Shown: positions 1 to 14,156, numbered from the stretch's first letter. The stretch: DNA of 64,000 nucleotides from Apostichopus japonicus (GCF_037975245.1 NC_092573.1:10018001-10082000), one strand, 5' to 3'. A program made the numbers and translations. Notes: a model not told the origin generated them from the letters alone.

Positions 1-1037
<1,037 letters not shown>

Positions 1038-1335
1038 GATCAAGGACTCAGATAGGAGAGAAGATTCGGATGATGGAGATGACGAGAATGACAAAGATTC
1101 CGATGGGAAATCCTCCTCTTCCTCAACAGCAGACTCATCTCCTGATTCTAGCAGTGGCTCATCGGGTAGCAGCTCCGACAGCGGAGATAGCAGCAGCAGC
1201 TCGAGTAGCAGTGATGACTCATCGGACGATGACAGTTCCTCAGATAGTTCAGGCAGCGAAAGGAAGAAGCCACGAAAGAGAAGAAAAAAGGTCACTATGC
1301 TCTCCCGTTTCCTCCTCCAACATGAATCCCATTAA
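1038..1335 (+). CDS. ZCCHC10: ZCCHC10 orthologue, terminal Ser/Asp-rich exon
   Basis: After the acceptor CAG (1035-1037) the frame continues from the zinc-knuckle exon. It encodes an acidic start (repeated D/E/K), a long low-complexity Ser tract with interspersed Asp and Gly, and a basic cluster KKPRKRRKK. That order of Ser-rich tail then C-terminal basic patch is characteristic of ZCCHC10. Read through, the frame ends at TAA 1333-1335 after about a dozen extra residues (VTMLSRFLLQHESH) unlike the family's basic C-terminus. An alternative is splicing after the basic cluster at 1290 (weak donor GTCACT) to an acceptor CAG at 1867-1869, which would add only Met-Lys before a stop. Overall identity is secure; the last few residues are uncertain. 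Confidence 0.85.
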
Positions 1336-3176
1336 ACTCAGCTGCTAGTTGTGTTTGGACTGTTATCTTCTCTACCACAGCATTACTTAAGTTCAATGTA
1401 TTTGTAATGGGCCGATTCTAGGGGGGGGGGACTAGGGATGCCTCCTGTGATTTTTTTTTAATTAAAAGCTGCAAACAGGATGTTGGTCAAGATAGGAACA
1501 ACATCAAAAACATCTAGTATGCGTTGTTGTTCTTTACTTTTACTGATTTTTTCTTGTGCACAGCTTTTCACATAGTAATTCTTGTATCTATTGGTACTTG
1601 CCTCCCCCTTCCGAGAAAAATCCACCCGCTGTATTTTGCACAACGCTCTAATTTTCTACAGTTTAATTCTCTGTAGTTTTTGCAATGCAAAAGTTTTCCC
1701 CGAAAATCTGTTTCCATTGGAACCAAATATGAGCACTTTAGCTCAAGCCTTGCATAAAGATTTACAATTTTACAAACATTACACAAGTCAGTGCAACTTA
1801 TGTAACTTGGATATCACGTTGTTCTCTTCAACTGTACGATTATTTTATTTCTTTCTTGAATCTCACAGATGAAATGAGCCTCAACTTGATGACATATATT
1901 TCCTTGTTCAATCAATCAAGCAAGCATTCCAAGCCAAAGTTCCCAGGACGATGATGATTTTTCGATTGATGAATGAAACTTCAAGCCTTTGAATAGATGC
2001 AACTAGGAGGAAGATGTCTTTGCTTTTTATTTTTACCTTGTAAATATTTAAATAATTGTGTATCAACCAGCGAGGTCATTAATTTATTACAAATGACGGT
2101 AATAAATTTTTACTCAAAATGTCTTCAGATTTATCATTTATGTGATCAGTCTTGTCTAGGAGAATAATTTTTAACACACAAAAAACCCCAAAATAAAAAC
2201 AGCAATTATATTTGTGATTTCTTACAAATTGTTCTTTGAGCTTTTAAAACTTGTACAAAGGTTATCGATACTGAAGTTGTTATCAAAATTGGCGATTTAT
2301 TCAATTTGTCTTGTATACGTTGGCAAGAGCCTTGTCACGAGAAATAAATGAAGTTGTTGTCACAAAATATGTGTTAGTTTCAGGCATATTTCACATTAGT
2401 CTTTCTGCTACATTGATGTGATTAAACAGACGGTCAAAGTGCAAATTAATAGAAAAATAGCTAGATTTGAAGAATAATTTTATAATCACCATCCACTTAA
2501 TCTGACTTTTAATAACTCTAAAAAGACACATGGGAATGGAAAACAGGTTTACATTTGATCTTATCAGGAAATCACAACTTCCAACTTTATGAAGTCATTA
2601 CATCTCTAATCAATGATCAATTAGCAGCTTCTAGCGTATTCTGACAGTTCGTCAACACAGCGACCGTCCCAAGAACTATGGGGCGCAACTGGCAAGATCT
2701 TTCCTGACGTTAAATTTCTGACAGAAAATCGATCTACTTTTTCAAAGTTTGCCTGCAAAGATGCACTAGTATATTTCATTAACATCAAGTCCAAGCTATT
2801 TTTCATGCATACTGATTCAGAGGGATGAGGATCTGGTGGGTGTCTCAATGGAAGATCCTCGGTCGTGGGCCTAACAGATTGCGGACCGTTTGACATACAG
2901 TATATTTTTAATTGAAACAATAACATGATACAAGCTCATGCAAGAAACAGGTTCATTTGACTAGAAGTTAGTTTGAAATATTTGATAGTTTTCTTTTTTG
3001 TTAATTGGAACTTGCAACGAGCTGAGTTTCTTGTCAGAATGACTTCAGATTCAACCCAAGTTGTTTCCTTATAATGACAAGAGAGGTGATTAGAGAGACA
3101 GGGAAAAAGAAAAACAATACTTCTAAATTTTTTGGAGCTTGTTACAAAAGTACATAACCAATAATCTTCATTTAAA
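1336..3176 (+). other. Probable ZCCHC10 3' UTR and intergenic DNA
   Basis: Non-coding AT-rich sequence. A G-run lies near 1421-1430, and AATAAA hexamers at 2101-2106 and 2343-2348 are candidate polyadenylation signals for ZCCHC10. An isolated minus-strand open frame of 101 codons (2621-2926) has no recognisable domain or splice context and is not called as a gene. Confidence 0.5.
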
Positions 3177-3371
<195 letters not shown>

Positions 3372-5415
3372 ACTCAATGTATCCCTTCATCAGGTTTGTG
3401 AGTGTTGAATATGTTTTATAATATTTGTTTTAATATGATCAAAAGCTTCCCTAGTTTTGTTTATCATCATCACTACAACCTACAGGCCATTCTCATCTAG
3501 ATTTGACATTATTGTAGGAAGTGATAACCAATAAGTGATAAAAGAATTGACTAAAGGCAGATTTTTTAATTGACAGTTGCTGTTTTTTATTCAGTAATTG
3601 CAGTTAAGATGAAATTTTATTGCCTTGCTGGAATATATTTGAGCTATGAACGGCCAAAACAATGGGAAAACATCGACCAGTATTTTTTATACTGTACTAA
3701 GTTAGTATGTAAGTAGTTAAATGTTTTGTAGACCAGTATCCCATTTGACTAATGTCATTAGTCGTACGATGTAATTAAGCAGCTGTGGGGGAATGTTTTA
3801 TGGCTCTCGATGAAAGCATTTTAACTGACTTTAAAAAAAGGAGACATAAAGATTACAGAATTGGACAAACCATTCATTTATAGTTCAAGCACCTATTGAT
3901 ATATGCTCTGTATGTATTTATAGTTCTTGCTGGTATGTTAACAACTTTGATGTTTGATTGTCGCAATATGGAGAAGGAATACTGGTCTGTCTGAAGGAGC
4001 GCTTGAAAACTAGTTCAGCTGGGTGACTGTCTGCTAATATTAGCTCTGTTACTATCATGAGAGCCGGTATCCATGGTTACTTTACTGACTGATGAAAATA
4101 TAGTGAAATATTTCTATCCTATAGATGGCACTGCTACCGCTTTCATATTTGGTGATTTAGAAAGAAAAAAAAATATTGCAAGAGGTTAATAGGTCAGTAG
4201 TCCCACATTTTAGAAATTACTTTAAAAAAAACACAAGTTTTTAAGACGTTTCTTGCAGGATCGGGCATTGAAGAGTATTTAATTAGGTTATTTAAGTCGC
4301 GGTGATGGAAAAGTGCTTTGAGGGTTGCAGTACTATGATGGTTGTAATTTGAGTAAGAGTGGCCATTTTTTAAAATTTTCTAGCATACTTTGGGATAATA
4401 TTGATGACCTTTTAGAAAGTTTTGTTACAGATGTTAGGAACTTCTTTCTAAACAGTCTTTTAGGTTATTTTGAATAACATTCTGTACATACTATCCCTCA
4501 GCCCCACCCCGCCCACACCCCCCTCTCTCTCCTTCACCCCACTCCCTGTTGATTTTTGTTCCTTGGCCAATCAATGGAAAGATTTTGTCAAAATATTTCT
4601 ACAGTTTTCACACACTTGCATAAAGAAAGAAATGTTGTAATCTTCATTTAGAACAAAACTAGCAGTTTGTGTGCTAACTTATCCTGCTAGTGATGTAAGT
4701 GAAACATGCAGTGGAATGTTTTCTTTTACAGGGTTAAATAATTCTTAAGTGTTATGGCAACTTGTATTTTGACCTTCTACAACTTTCTTAAGGGTTTTTT
4801 CATTCTTTACTACATTACTTGATTTCAATTAAACATTAGATGATATTACTGTTTATGGTGTTGTAATCTGATTTCTTCTTACAATGATATTGTGTCTTAA
4901 AAAAAACAAGCCCATGTTATGATTGGATTGTTATTATGAACTAGAGAAGAAGAAACAACATGAAGAGAGGACCTTCATCTCCTCCCCCTCCCCTCCCTTT
5001 CATGGACCAACGAATTCTGAGGGGGCCCATTCCCTCTGGTAGTGAATATTGATATTGCAAAGAGAGTCAAGGGGATCCTTTAGCACAAAATATTACTACC
5101 ATATTGTCAAATCTTGTCAGTCCGTGATGGTAAAGAAATAAAGTCGGTGACCACAGTACGCAGTTCCGAACTGATGAACATTAACTTAGTTACCGTTGTT
5201 ATGCATAATGCTAGTCTCCACCAGAGTAAATAATTATTCTTAGAGTGCGCCACTATCTGAAAACTTTAATGTTCGAACCAAAACTACTTCGCAGGAGGTA
5301 CCCAACTGAAAAGGATGGCGAAACTTACTTCATGGCGAATGTGTTCTGCAACATAATTGTCTTTGTTATCGATGGCCTTTCACGTTGGTTTTCTGCACTC
5401 AGGGATAGTAGTGAC
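3372..5415. other. Non-coding, no recognised element
   Basis: AT-rich sequence with a C/T-rich patch at about 4498-4550 and another at about 4977-5000. No exon, RNA gene or repeat family was recognised. Confidence 0.5.
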
Positions 5416-5553
5416 CTTTTTGGTTTCCCGAAAGGAAAAACTATCGAGTCACTCTTACCGACCTTGCAAAATTGTGAAGGGGACCGCGGATTGCAAAGTC
5501 GGCAATGACTAAATAATTAGGTTCGCAAAGTCGGTAATTACTATTACGGTTAG
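5416..5553 (+). repeat. Dispersed repeat R1, copy 1
   Basis: About 140 bp that recur in reverse orientation at 40569-40712. Shared landmarks are the block CACTCTTACC, CCTTGCAAAATTGTG, GCGGATTGCAAAGT and the block TCGCAAAGTCGGTAATTAC followed by ATTACGGTTAGATTC. Two near-copies of a TTGCAAAGTCGG-type word occur within the unit. There is no coding potential; the class is unknown. Confidence 0.75.
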
Positions 5554-6341
5554 ATTCATTCAACATACAGAAACGCTGTACTCAGAGCCGAAGACTTCGT
5601 TGGTACAAATCCTTTGGCCAGCGACGGCTAGGCCATCATTTCTCGGAATGGTTGCAATCTGCACTTTTTGTAAGTGTTAGTAAAAAAACATTGAAGGTAG
5701 AATAAAATTATCAAACAAAAATTAAAATTGTACTTGGCAAATGTAAATGTTCATAATATGATGTAGTTAACATGTCCCTAAAAAGTCTCTAGCTACTTCC
5801 ATGAGATGGTGTCATATCGAGTATAAATGTATTAATTTTTGTGAAGGTCAAAATTAATCAAGGGTCGAGTGCCTATCTGCAAAACTCATATAAACCAAAC
5901 CTTTTCATATCTTACAATGATAACGTTGGTTCATACCTTGTTACGTTGAAGTCATCCATCAAACCTCAATACAGTTAAGTTACATTCTGGTTGAAAAATA
6001 CTACAAAGGCAGCTCTGCATTTTAAATATCCAAGAACACAACTAAGTGGTAATTGTAGCCTTTTGACTTTTCAAATTGATTTGAAACTTTTATCATTTTT
6101 TATTTCAGTAAAAGATACACATATCTTTTTGTCTGTTTTTTTTTTTTATCAAAAAAATGTTTACAGCTTTCTGACATTGTAACAAACTATGTCTGCTAAG
6201 AAGGAGCATAAGGCAATTAGGGAAAAACCTCCTTCAATCCCTACAGACCGGTCAAAATTGCACGAGAAGAGGGAAGAATGTGTTAGGAATGTTGGTCAGG
6301 GAAATTTCGAAAAATCAGACACATTTCATTTTTTTGGTGCA
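5554..6341. other. Non-coding, no recognised element
   Basis: AT-rich sequence without a recognised gene or repeat copy. It ends where the TIR-element sequence begins at 6342. Confidence 0.45.
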
Positions 6342-6640
6342 TGGGCGCAGATCAGTCTTGGATAATGGTGGGGACGCGTGTCTGTTCTCTGATACTATCT
6401 AAGCGGAGCGCGACCATGGGTTCGCGCGTAGCGTACAAGAAAATTTTGGCAAATATACCTCCCAGATCGCCGGAAATAACACTTCCCAGACCCAATGATG
6501 CTCCCAAACCTCCTTAAATTTTAGATCTCATGGCTTAGAAATTTAGTTTGGGGAAATGCATGGGCATCTGCAGAAAAAAATCAGGGGACAAATAATCCAA
6601 GTAGACTTTTGTATACGATGGGTCTGGTTTCGTAACTCAT
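6342..6640 (+). mobile_element. DNA-transposon-like fragment, TGGGCGCAGATC family, copy A
   Basis: It starts with TGGGCGCAGATC and shares long stretches with the inverted sequence at 8610-8832 and with the right terminus at 9880-9921. Shared words include AGCGGAGCGCGACCATGG, GTACAAGAAA and CCAGACCCAATGATGCTCCC. No transposase frame is visible, so it is a non-autonomous or truncated copy. Its right end is not resolved. A C-run and the word GGATCCGCTACATG near 6735-6779 may belong to another element. Confidence 0.6.
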
Positions 6641-7067
6641 CGGGAAGCGATAAGAGGGGTGGGCGTAGGGTTGTGGGGCTCGCGTTTTCATGCAGGTGGG
6701 AACAATCTCAAGAAGTGATGTGTGGGTCCGCCCCCCCCCCCCCCCGCCGGCAATGATACACCTTTGGATCCGCTACATGATATTCATAGGAAATGTGCTC
6801 AATTCTCAAATCGAATGCTTAATTTTCATTTTTTATTTTTAGATTCATTGTATGAGCTACGGTTCTAGGGGTGGGGTTACAATTAGCATTCAGTTCGCAT
6901 TGTATAACATTTTATCTCTGGATGACAGTGTTGCATCGAAGGACATATGTCTAGTGCGCAGTTCGCATATAGATCCTGGGCTAATACCGAAATGCGTCAT
7001 GTTCCCCGACGACTCGGTCGAGTTCAAGACCAGCCACAGTTGGTTTCATAGCACAATTTTATAAGTT
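6641..7067. other. Low-complexity C-run and unassigned sequence
   Basis: Contains a run of C at about 6730-6744 followed by AT-rich sequence. No gene is seen. Confidence 0.4.
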
Positions 7068-7235
7068 CTCTTCTGTTCCCTCCTTTTTCTCTTTCTTCTT
7101 TTTCTTTTCCCTTCCTTCCTCTTCTTCCTCCTCTTTTTCCCCCTCTTTTTCCCTTTTTTCTTCTCTCTTTTTTTCTCTCCTCTTTTTCTTACCCGGGGCG
7201 CGCCCCCCCAACGCCCCCCTGGATACGCGCCTGCA
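7068..7235. repeat. Polypyrimidine tract joined to a GC-rich element end
   Basis: Roughly 120 bases are almost entirely C/T on the + strand (7068-7192). They are followed by a GC-rich block with G/C runs around 7193-7235 that resembles a repeat terminus. The minus strand reads as a Lys/Arg-rich open frame, a composition artefact. Confidence 0.7.
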
Positions 7236-8348
7236 TGTAGCCTACATGTATACATAATCATATGTATTTAGCACTGTTTACAAATAATATACTCCTAGTC
7301 TTGGCCAAGTCGTTTGTAATACTCTTTTTCTCGCGTGCAACTGTACATGCCCTATGTATAGTCCGTTTCTGTCTACCACGAATGTGCTTCCCCACTGTAT
7401 TTTACATGCCCGAGGATCTGTCCGATACAAACGAAAGCGTTACCGCGGGCGTTCTCTGGGCAGTACAGCAAATAGATACGGGAAAATAGCTTTGTGAAAA
7501 AGAAAGGTACAATAAAGGCTGTTCATACTAGGGTCTTAACAAGACTAATGTACTCTATGAGCAGTTATAGAAACATGGCCTACATTTCCCATCTGGCCTG
7601 GGCCTATTACCAGCTATCTGCACAGCCCTGCTGCGCTAGCTGGTATCATTAATTATATAAACTCTTTTCAGTATTCTGAACAAAATGCCACTTTGTTTGG
7701 GATACACATACACAATGAATCTACTCGAAATGAAAACCCGTTTGATCCATACCTACAATTACTTCCTTCTTTAAACCATACGAGTCACATTACCAAACTG
7801 TCCTTCTGATCCTACCAGTATATCATTTGCCTTCACGTTTTAATGTAAGAGGGGAAATCCCATGCCGTTGGCGCAGCTGTGTTAATTGATGGATGTTAGT
7901 TAATAATATTTGTTTCCCTGGCATTGATTGGTAATAAATAATTTGTGACGGTCGAATTATGCGTTCAATATCGACTCTAAAGATTTTCTCTGCGAATAGC
8001 CCAATTTTTGCTGGCAAAAAAGATATACCGTCATGAATGTGTGATTATTTACCGTCACAATAAAACCAAAGAGAAGTGAAGAGTTAGCTATCGGTTAGTT
8101 CAAGGTCGAGTATAAAATGGAATTCATGATGTGGCTTTATATCAACCAAACGTAGGTCTATATTGGACAGAACCATGCCGAGATATGAGCTCAGGAACTT
8201 TCTTCTCCTTAAATCTGAATGCTACAGAGAAAGGAGGGATCGAGATAGGAGAGACTGGACGAGGCGGAGTGAGGGAGACGGGAGAGGGGCTTGGGTTGGT
8301 TTTGTATCCATCTTAATTTTTCTCTTACCACAGACCTCTAATACCTTT
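7236..8348. other. Non-coding, no recognised element
   Basis: Mixed-composition DNA between repeat clusters. Short open frames occur, but none has a recognisable domain or splice context. Confidence 0.4.
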
Positions 8349-8360
8349 TGGCGACAACCA

Positions 8361-9921
8361 TGGGCGCAGATCCTGGTGGGGACAGCGGGACGCGTCCCCA
8401 CCAACTTTTTCAGTGGTGGGGACATGATATACCGTGTCCCCACCAATTTGTCTTGACCAAACGCTGCATTTCAAATTTCCATATATTGAACTTTGGCGAA
8501 GTTGACCCAGCATTGTGCAAATGACATGCAGCATTTCTCATTTTATTATATTTATCCACATTTGTTAAATATATGACGGAAATTGCATTTGCGGCAGTCT
8601 ATAATTGCTTTATGGGAGAGGACACCAGACCCATCGTATACACTGAGTCTGCTTGGATTATTTGTCCCCTGATTTTTTTTCAGCATACGCCCATCATTCC
8701 CCAAACTAAAATTCTATAAGATCTAAAACTTAAGGAGGTTTGGGAGCATCATTGGGTCTGGGAAGTGTTACTTCCGGCGATCTGGGAGGTATATTTGCCA
8801 AAAACTTTCTTGTACGCTACGCGTGAAGTTCCCAGTGGCGTCGTGCCCATTGGGGCCCGGGGGGGGGCACAGCCCCCCCCCATATTTCGTCAAAGGTGTC
8901 ATAAAATTTTGTCATAATTTAAAAAAAGAAGTGTTTTCGAACAGTGTCAGCAACTGAATTTCTTGTAGGGCCTACGAGAAATGGGGCTTCTGTTGACTGC
9001 TTGGTCAATGGTTGTTACTTGTTGATATTCAGTCAATCGAAACAGTTAAAAAATTACTGGTTGATAACTAATGAACCAAATGTATCATCAACGCTGCCAT
9101 CGTTGAACAATATTATATATACGTAGTCCCAGAGTAAGTGCAACCCGTTACCTTTGCCAAAGTCAGTCAATTTTCCATGAAAAAATGGCAATATTTTTAA
9201 TTGTTTTCTAAGCCTGTAACAAAGTTCGGAAAGTTAAGATAAATGTAGTGAACAGAGATTATGGGACTCCATGTGAACTTCTTCTCAAGTAATGCAATCA
9301 GTTCGCTAAAAGGTCCACCAGGATAAATTTTCCTCATGATCTGATAGGTAGTTTTGAAAGAAATGAATAATAATCTTTCAAATAGTCACAATTAACCTGG
9401 AAAATAATCACTTCGTTATCGCACGTTTTACCTTAGGTTTCGCTACTTTCGCTTTTTTTGCCCATGTTTTCAAACGGCATCACTTTTTCTTCACCCAGTC
9501 ACCACTTCTCACGGGCATGGGCGGCGATCATGGATCAGCCAACACAAAAATGTTTCGATTTCTTAAATTTTGGGCGCTTCTGGGAGACGAGGAATTGGTA
9601 AACTGAGGAATAAATGGCGATCACTATCTTCGAGAATATTTCCCAAAATAAAAATTTGCCGGAAATTTTTATCAATTTTAGGGGTGTTGCTTACTGCCAT
9701 AAGGCACGGGAAGTGCCGTTTCCTGCAATCTGAGGGGTCTGCCAGACGAAAAATTTTCTTGTACGCTGCGCGCCATCCTATGGTGGCGCTCTGCTTAGAT
9801 AGTCATCACCTGCTCACGGGCCCCCCCAAAATTTATTTTCGCACGAAGCCCCTGGCGTGAACCCATGGTCGCGCTCCGCTTACAAGCGTCCCCATCATTA
9901 TCCAAGACCGATCTGCGCCCA
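8361..9921. mobile_element. Composite TIR-bounded element with 12-bp flanking duplication
   Basis: The left end reads TGGGCGCAGATC (8361-8372) and the right end is its reverse complement (9910-9921). TGGCGACAACCA flanks it on both sides (8349-8360 and 9922-9933), as expected for a target-site duplication. The interior is a mosaic: an inverted copy of the 6342-6640 sequence at 8610-8832, then a junction to a G/C-run-containing sequence (8833-8885), then unrelated AT-rich DNA, and finally a right part again related to copy A. No transposase is apparent. TIRs with a duplication of about 11-12 bp would fit a Mutator-like class, but without a transposase this is inference. Confidence 0.6.
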
Positions 9922-9933
9922 TGGCGACAACCA

Positions 9934-11664
9934 CACCAGGCACAATGACAACTTAACCCCGTGTCCCTCTCGATCCCTGCTTCCCGACCCTTGTGATTCA
10001 AATTATCAGAATAGGGGTACACTTTTTGATCTCAGTAGATCTTTCATACAATAACATATTAGTCAATATATTGAAACTGCGTATTTTCTCCCAGACCTCT
10101 CACTCAAGAATAAGAAATTTTGGTCACAATCTCTGATAAGTTACAATTACCGATTACACCGGATCCCACCCCTCTCCTCATTTCTAATCCACTCCTTTGA
10201 ATTGAAAGATCTCCGATAATCAGTAAATAACACTTTTCAGCATATCTTGCACGGACATTGACGACAGCTATCTACAATGTTTTTGCGGTATTTCAGCAAA
10301 ACTTGAATAGCTCCACGTATACTGCCTGTAACAATGTACAGTTCATTAACGCTATTCAAATGCAAGGATGGACGTACAGAGCTGTGAATATATGTTTCCA
10401 CACAATTGCATAGCAACACCATTCTCGGGAATCGTTCAGATCAGACAGCTGCGGAATTGGTCGATATTGCAATGGCAATGGTGGACTTGTTTCGAATAAT
10501 GTGATTCAGATCCGCTGGTTTCTGAAAGAAGGAGATCATGTTATCATATAAACCAATCGGTGTGAACAAATAAATCACTGGAGTGAAGATTGAGTTCAGT
10601 TTAGCGTTGTACTATTTGAGGCCTTGCTTGAGTGTCGTCTGCTCCCCGGACAAACTTGGGAATAAACACACGTGAGCTCGGTAACATTCCGGTTAATCCA
10701 GAATAGTATCAACTTTCAATCTGCCTCAAACACTTGTAGCAAGTTATTTGTTTTGACTGATTACATCTGACGGTAGTATACTTTGTTTTGCTGCGTTTTA
10801 ACGACGGATCGGTTGAAGTGGGATCTGAGACGGATAAAACCGGATACAAGGGCCTAGAGATAGGCTTATATTTTGGTACGATAAGCGACGTAAAAAATCA
10901 AAGAGCATAGCCGATAACTTAAAGATAAACTTAAGAGGTTGAATGGACTTAGCATGAGTTAGGCTTATCGATATTGAGCAACATTCTCAAACAACCTAAC
11001 GCTAGGCCTGTTTGTAACCTGTAGCTATGGCGGATTTAATGGATTAGGGAAGAAAAAGAGTTGGGCTTGTCTGGCATAGGCCTAGCCTTAAGGCTGAAAC
11101 TTTTTAAGTTAGATTTTAATCTTAGACTTAAGTTAGACTTGAGTTGGGAATGTTCTTAAAAAATGATGGATAATCTCATTTGTGAGAGATATTTACAGTG
11201 TTTGCTGAACTGCAATTGCTGAAAGTACTGTGACAATCATGGGGCAGTGACTTTGCTTAAATTGTGACTAAAACTCCTCAACGATTTCATATAGCCTAAC
11301 TCCCTAGGCCTAGATTAGGAAGTACTGATAGCCTACAGGCCGTACCATCTCAAGGTCTAGCTAGTCTAGGCCTGATAGCAGAATTCATTATCTGATAACT
11401 TTTTTTGCTGATTAAGACTTACTAATTTGTAGGAACATATTAATTGCACAAAAGGTGTGATATAATGTAATCCCATAAAGACTGTACTATACCGGACCTT
11501 TCAATCAGTCTTTCAAAATTTTAGCAGATAAAAATGCGAGAGTTAGGGGAAAACAAGATAGTGATATGATGAGTAACTTCAGTAAACTTTTTTGGGTTTC
11601 ACACGTCACGTCTACAATATTAAAAGCAATGTAAAGGTTATTGTTGTCCTAATTATATAAAGAT
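9934..11664. other. Non-coding, no recognised element
   Basis: AT-rich DNA. From about 10980 to 11370 it is notably enriched in AGGCCTAG/TAGGCCT words, a composition often seen in echinoderm genomes. No exon or repeat copy was recognised. Confidence 0.4.
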
Positions 11665-11689
11665 GACAATTTGATGCACGGTAGAATTA

Positions 11690-11790
11690 ACGTCATGGTT
11701 AATGATTGATTTCAAGTTGGTTTTTAACAATGGTTTGACATGTGATTGTTCTTGTTGCACATAACAAAATATTATACTAGTGACTCTTGC
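11690..11790 (-). repeat. Gypsy LTR remnant (3' side on minus strand)
   Basis: This segment and 16845-16945 share ordered blocks in the same orientation: ATTAAC, ATGGTT, ATTTCAAGT, GGTTTT, CAACAAAAT/TAACAAAATA and ACTATA/TTATAC. Positioned outside the integrase end of the pol remnant, it is best read as the 3' LTR. Exact boundaries are not resolved. Confidence 0.6.
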
Positions 11791-12603
11791 TAAATCCTTT
11801 CTCTCTTAGATAACACTGTTACAATTTTTTTGACTGTCACTAAAATAATGCAATGTCCAACAAACAGAATGAACTGTCTCTTTTTCTTTTAAGATAGTGT
11901 CTCAAGACTCTTAATCTAAACACTAATTGTCAACTAAACTATAGTTATTTGAAACTTTTACACAAACATCCAAGTCAAGTAAAAAAATACACTAACAAAT
12001 AATCATTCCAAACAGTTTAGTTTTCAGTCAAGTAATTGTTTGCCTTAACAAGTCTACCAGAACGAGTCATAGTCTGTCTAGCAAAAAGTTGGTCGACAGT
12101 ACTTTGTCATTGTCAGTTGGTCCATCAGTTAGTGCCTCAGTAGGTCGAATTAACTGTCTGTTGGGAACTTGGGAGTGTGTCAGTCCTGTCCTTCTGTCCT
12201 CTACTACTGACAAATTCTGGGTGGTTCAACAACTTTGTCTTCATCTTGGTGAGTATGATTGGCATGACCTTGATGAGTCTGCAATGGGCTCCTTCACTTT
12301 CCAGAGGTGTCTTCTGACTTGTGACTGCTAGGCAACAGTCCCTCTTTTCCAATCTTTGTCGTAACCAAGTGGTGTTATCGTCACAGTGTTGCCTCCTTGC
12401 ATGGGTGTTAGTGGTTTGGCAGATTTGTCAGTAGTATTCATTCAGCCGACTCTTATTCTGTACCACACTGTCCATTGTGGTATGTGACTTCAGAAGTCGA
12501 TGACTGGTTGGCACTAGGGTTTTTGTGTTTCTACTGAAAAGTCTATGGACAGGGTTTGGTTCATTCCCTGGGTTTGTGTTTTTTGAAAATCCAGCATGGT
12601 CAA

Positions 12604-12927
12604 TTATGGATCAGTTCCAACTGCCTTAGCCTTCTTGAGAACAGATTTGGCCGTTTTGATTGCATTCTCCGCTCTAACGTTACTTCGGGGGTAACTTGCA
12701 GACATTGTTTTGTGATCGAACTCCCATTGTTTCGCTAATGGATGAAACTCATCACAGCTATACTGTGGTCTATTATCAGTGATCAGAACGTCTGGAATTC
12801 CATGTCTGGGAAAATGAGATTTAATTGTGCGGATCACTATTCTGGATGTGGTGTTTTTCAGGTAGTGGACTGAATTGGATGCATAGTCCACAGTGATCAG
12901 ATGGTTATTTTCATTCACTTGGAACAA
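12604..12927 (-). pseudogene. Gypsy integrase core remnant
   Basis: The minus-strand frame reads as a retroviral-type integrase catalytic core: a VDYASNSV strand, HFPRHGIPDVLITDNRPQY (the second catalytic Asp region, with the usual Gly replaced) and YPRSNVRAENAIKT (the DDE Glu region, normally YPQSNG.AE). The preceding zinc-binding HHCC domain and the C-terminus are not readable in the same frame. It is a decayed copy of the enzyme that inserts Gypsy cDNA into chromosomes. Confidence 0.85.
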
Positions 12928-13143
12928 GTCTGATGCAACCTTGGACTAAGGTCGGTCAGGGAATTTGTGTTGAATCAGTTCATGGTTCCTTCTGTTGTTT
13001 GGATTCAAATGTTCTGACAAAGCCATTGATAGCAGCAGTCATCCCTTGCCAAAACAAGCACTCTCTGGCTCTAGGCTAACATCCATCTACTCCAATATGA
13101 GAGGAGTGGATGCACAGTCATCTCGCTCCTGAGTGGCATATGG

Positions 13144-13825
13144 CTAACTGCTCATTGCCCTCGAAAGAAGATGCCATCCTGTAGTGACATCTCGATTGAA
13201 AGTTGTAGTAGCATGCCACTTGGCCTTGAAGTGTTGATCTATCCTCCGGCCAACCTTGTTGGATGATATATTTGAGTCTTTAGGGTAGGAACTTGTGTGT
13301 TGTTTTATTTTAGCCAATCTATCTCTGGTTATTGGTAGGAATGACACCATATTAATGGTCTTGATGCCATTCTGGGCATTCGTGGGCCGGTAGGCACGGC
13401 TTAGGGAGTTGGACAGGAACATTTTTGTGCCTGGATATCATATTTCTGTAAACCTCAGGAGCATTCTTTGCTGCTGAGTGTAGGAGATTCTTTACTATCA
13501 ACTCAATTGGCTTGTGGTCAGTTTGTTTGGACATTGACCACTATTCTGTAGGTACACTGATGGAATCTTTCAAGACGGAAATCACTGCAAGTACTTCCTT
13601 TCCATCATAACAGGTTTCAGAGTCAGTGAGAGTGGAGACTCTGCTTGCATCAGCACCTGGCTTGCATTCTTGAGTGATCACTGCCCGAATCCAGTGTGTG
13701 ATATGTCCATCTGATTGGAAGGTTAACTCTTTTGACTGGTCGTAGTACTGAAGAACTGGCTTAAAAGTGATACAACTCTTGATCTTTTCTATGGCCTGGT
13801 CATGGATACATCTAATCAGCACCAT
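13144..13825 (-). pseudogene. Gypsy RT C-terminus and RNase H remnant
   Basis: Three minus-strand open segments (13541-13825, 13352-13534 and 13144-13422), in changing frames, together read as the RT tail and RNase H of Gypsy pol. They show IKSCITFKPVLQYYDQSKEL followed by FQSDGH (RNase H first Asp), then TDHKPIE (the conserved TDHKPL motif), then FLSNSLSRAY (the usual LADTLSRAY end of RNase H). At least two frameshifts separate them, so no intact protein is possible. Confidence 0.85.
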
Positions 13826-14156
13826 TTGTTATCTTTTAACATTAGTTTCCTCAACAGTTCACAGATGTCACTCAACTTTGGTAAGAACTTGCTCAGGTAC
13901 TTAACAAATCCCAAATATCTTTGGCACTCTTGACATCTGTTGGTTTTGGCATGTCAACCACAGCTCTCACCTTCTCTGGATCTGGCTTGAGACCCTCATT
14001 GGTAAGGAGATGACCAATGAATGATATTTAGTGGAGCCTCAATTTTGCCTTCTTCGGGTTCAATTTTAAGTTTCTCTCTCTCTCTGCATTGTTCCATCAA
14101 CTGACGCAGTTTGATGTTGTGGTGTTTGGTGGCTTCTTCCAGAGTTTCACCTTACC

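Noticed and set aside
2621-2926. A 101-codon minus-strand frame
   Set aside because: Longest frame in its neighbourhood, but no recognisable domain, splice signals or second copy.
7046-7261. Lys/Arg-rich minus-strand frame
   Set aside because: Direct translation of a polypyrimidine tract; no conserved features.
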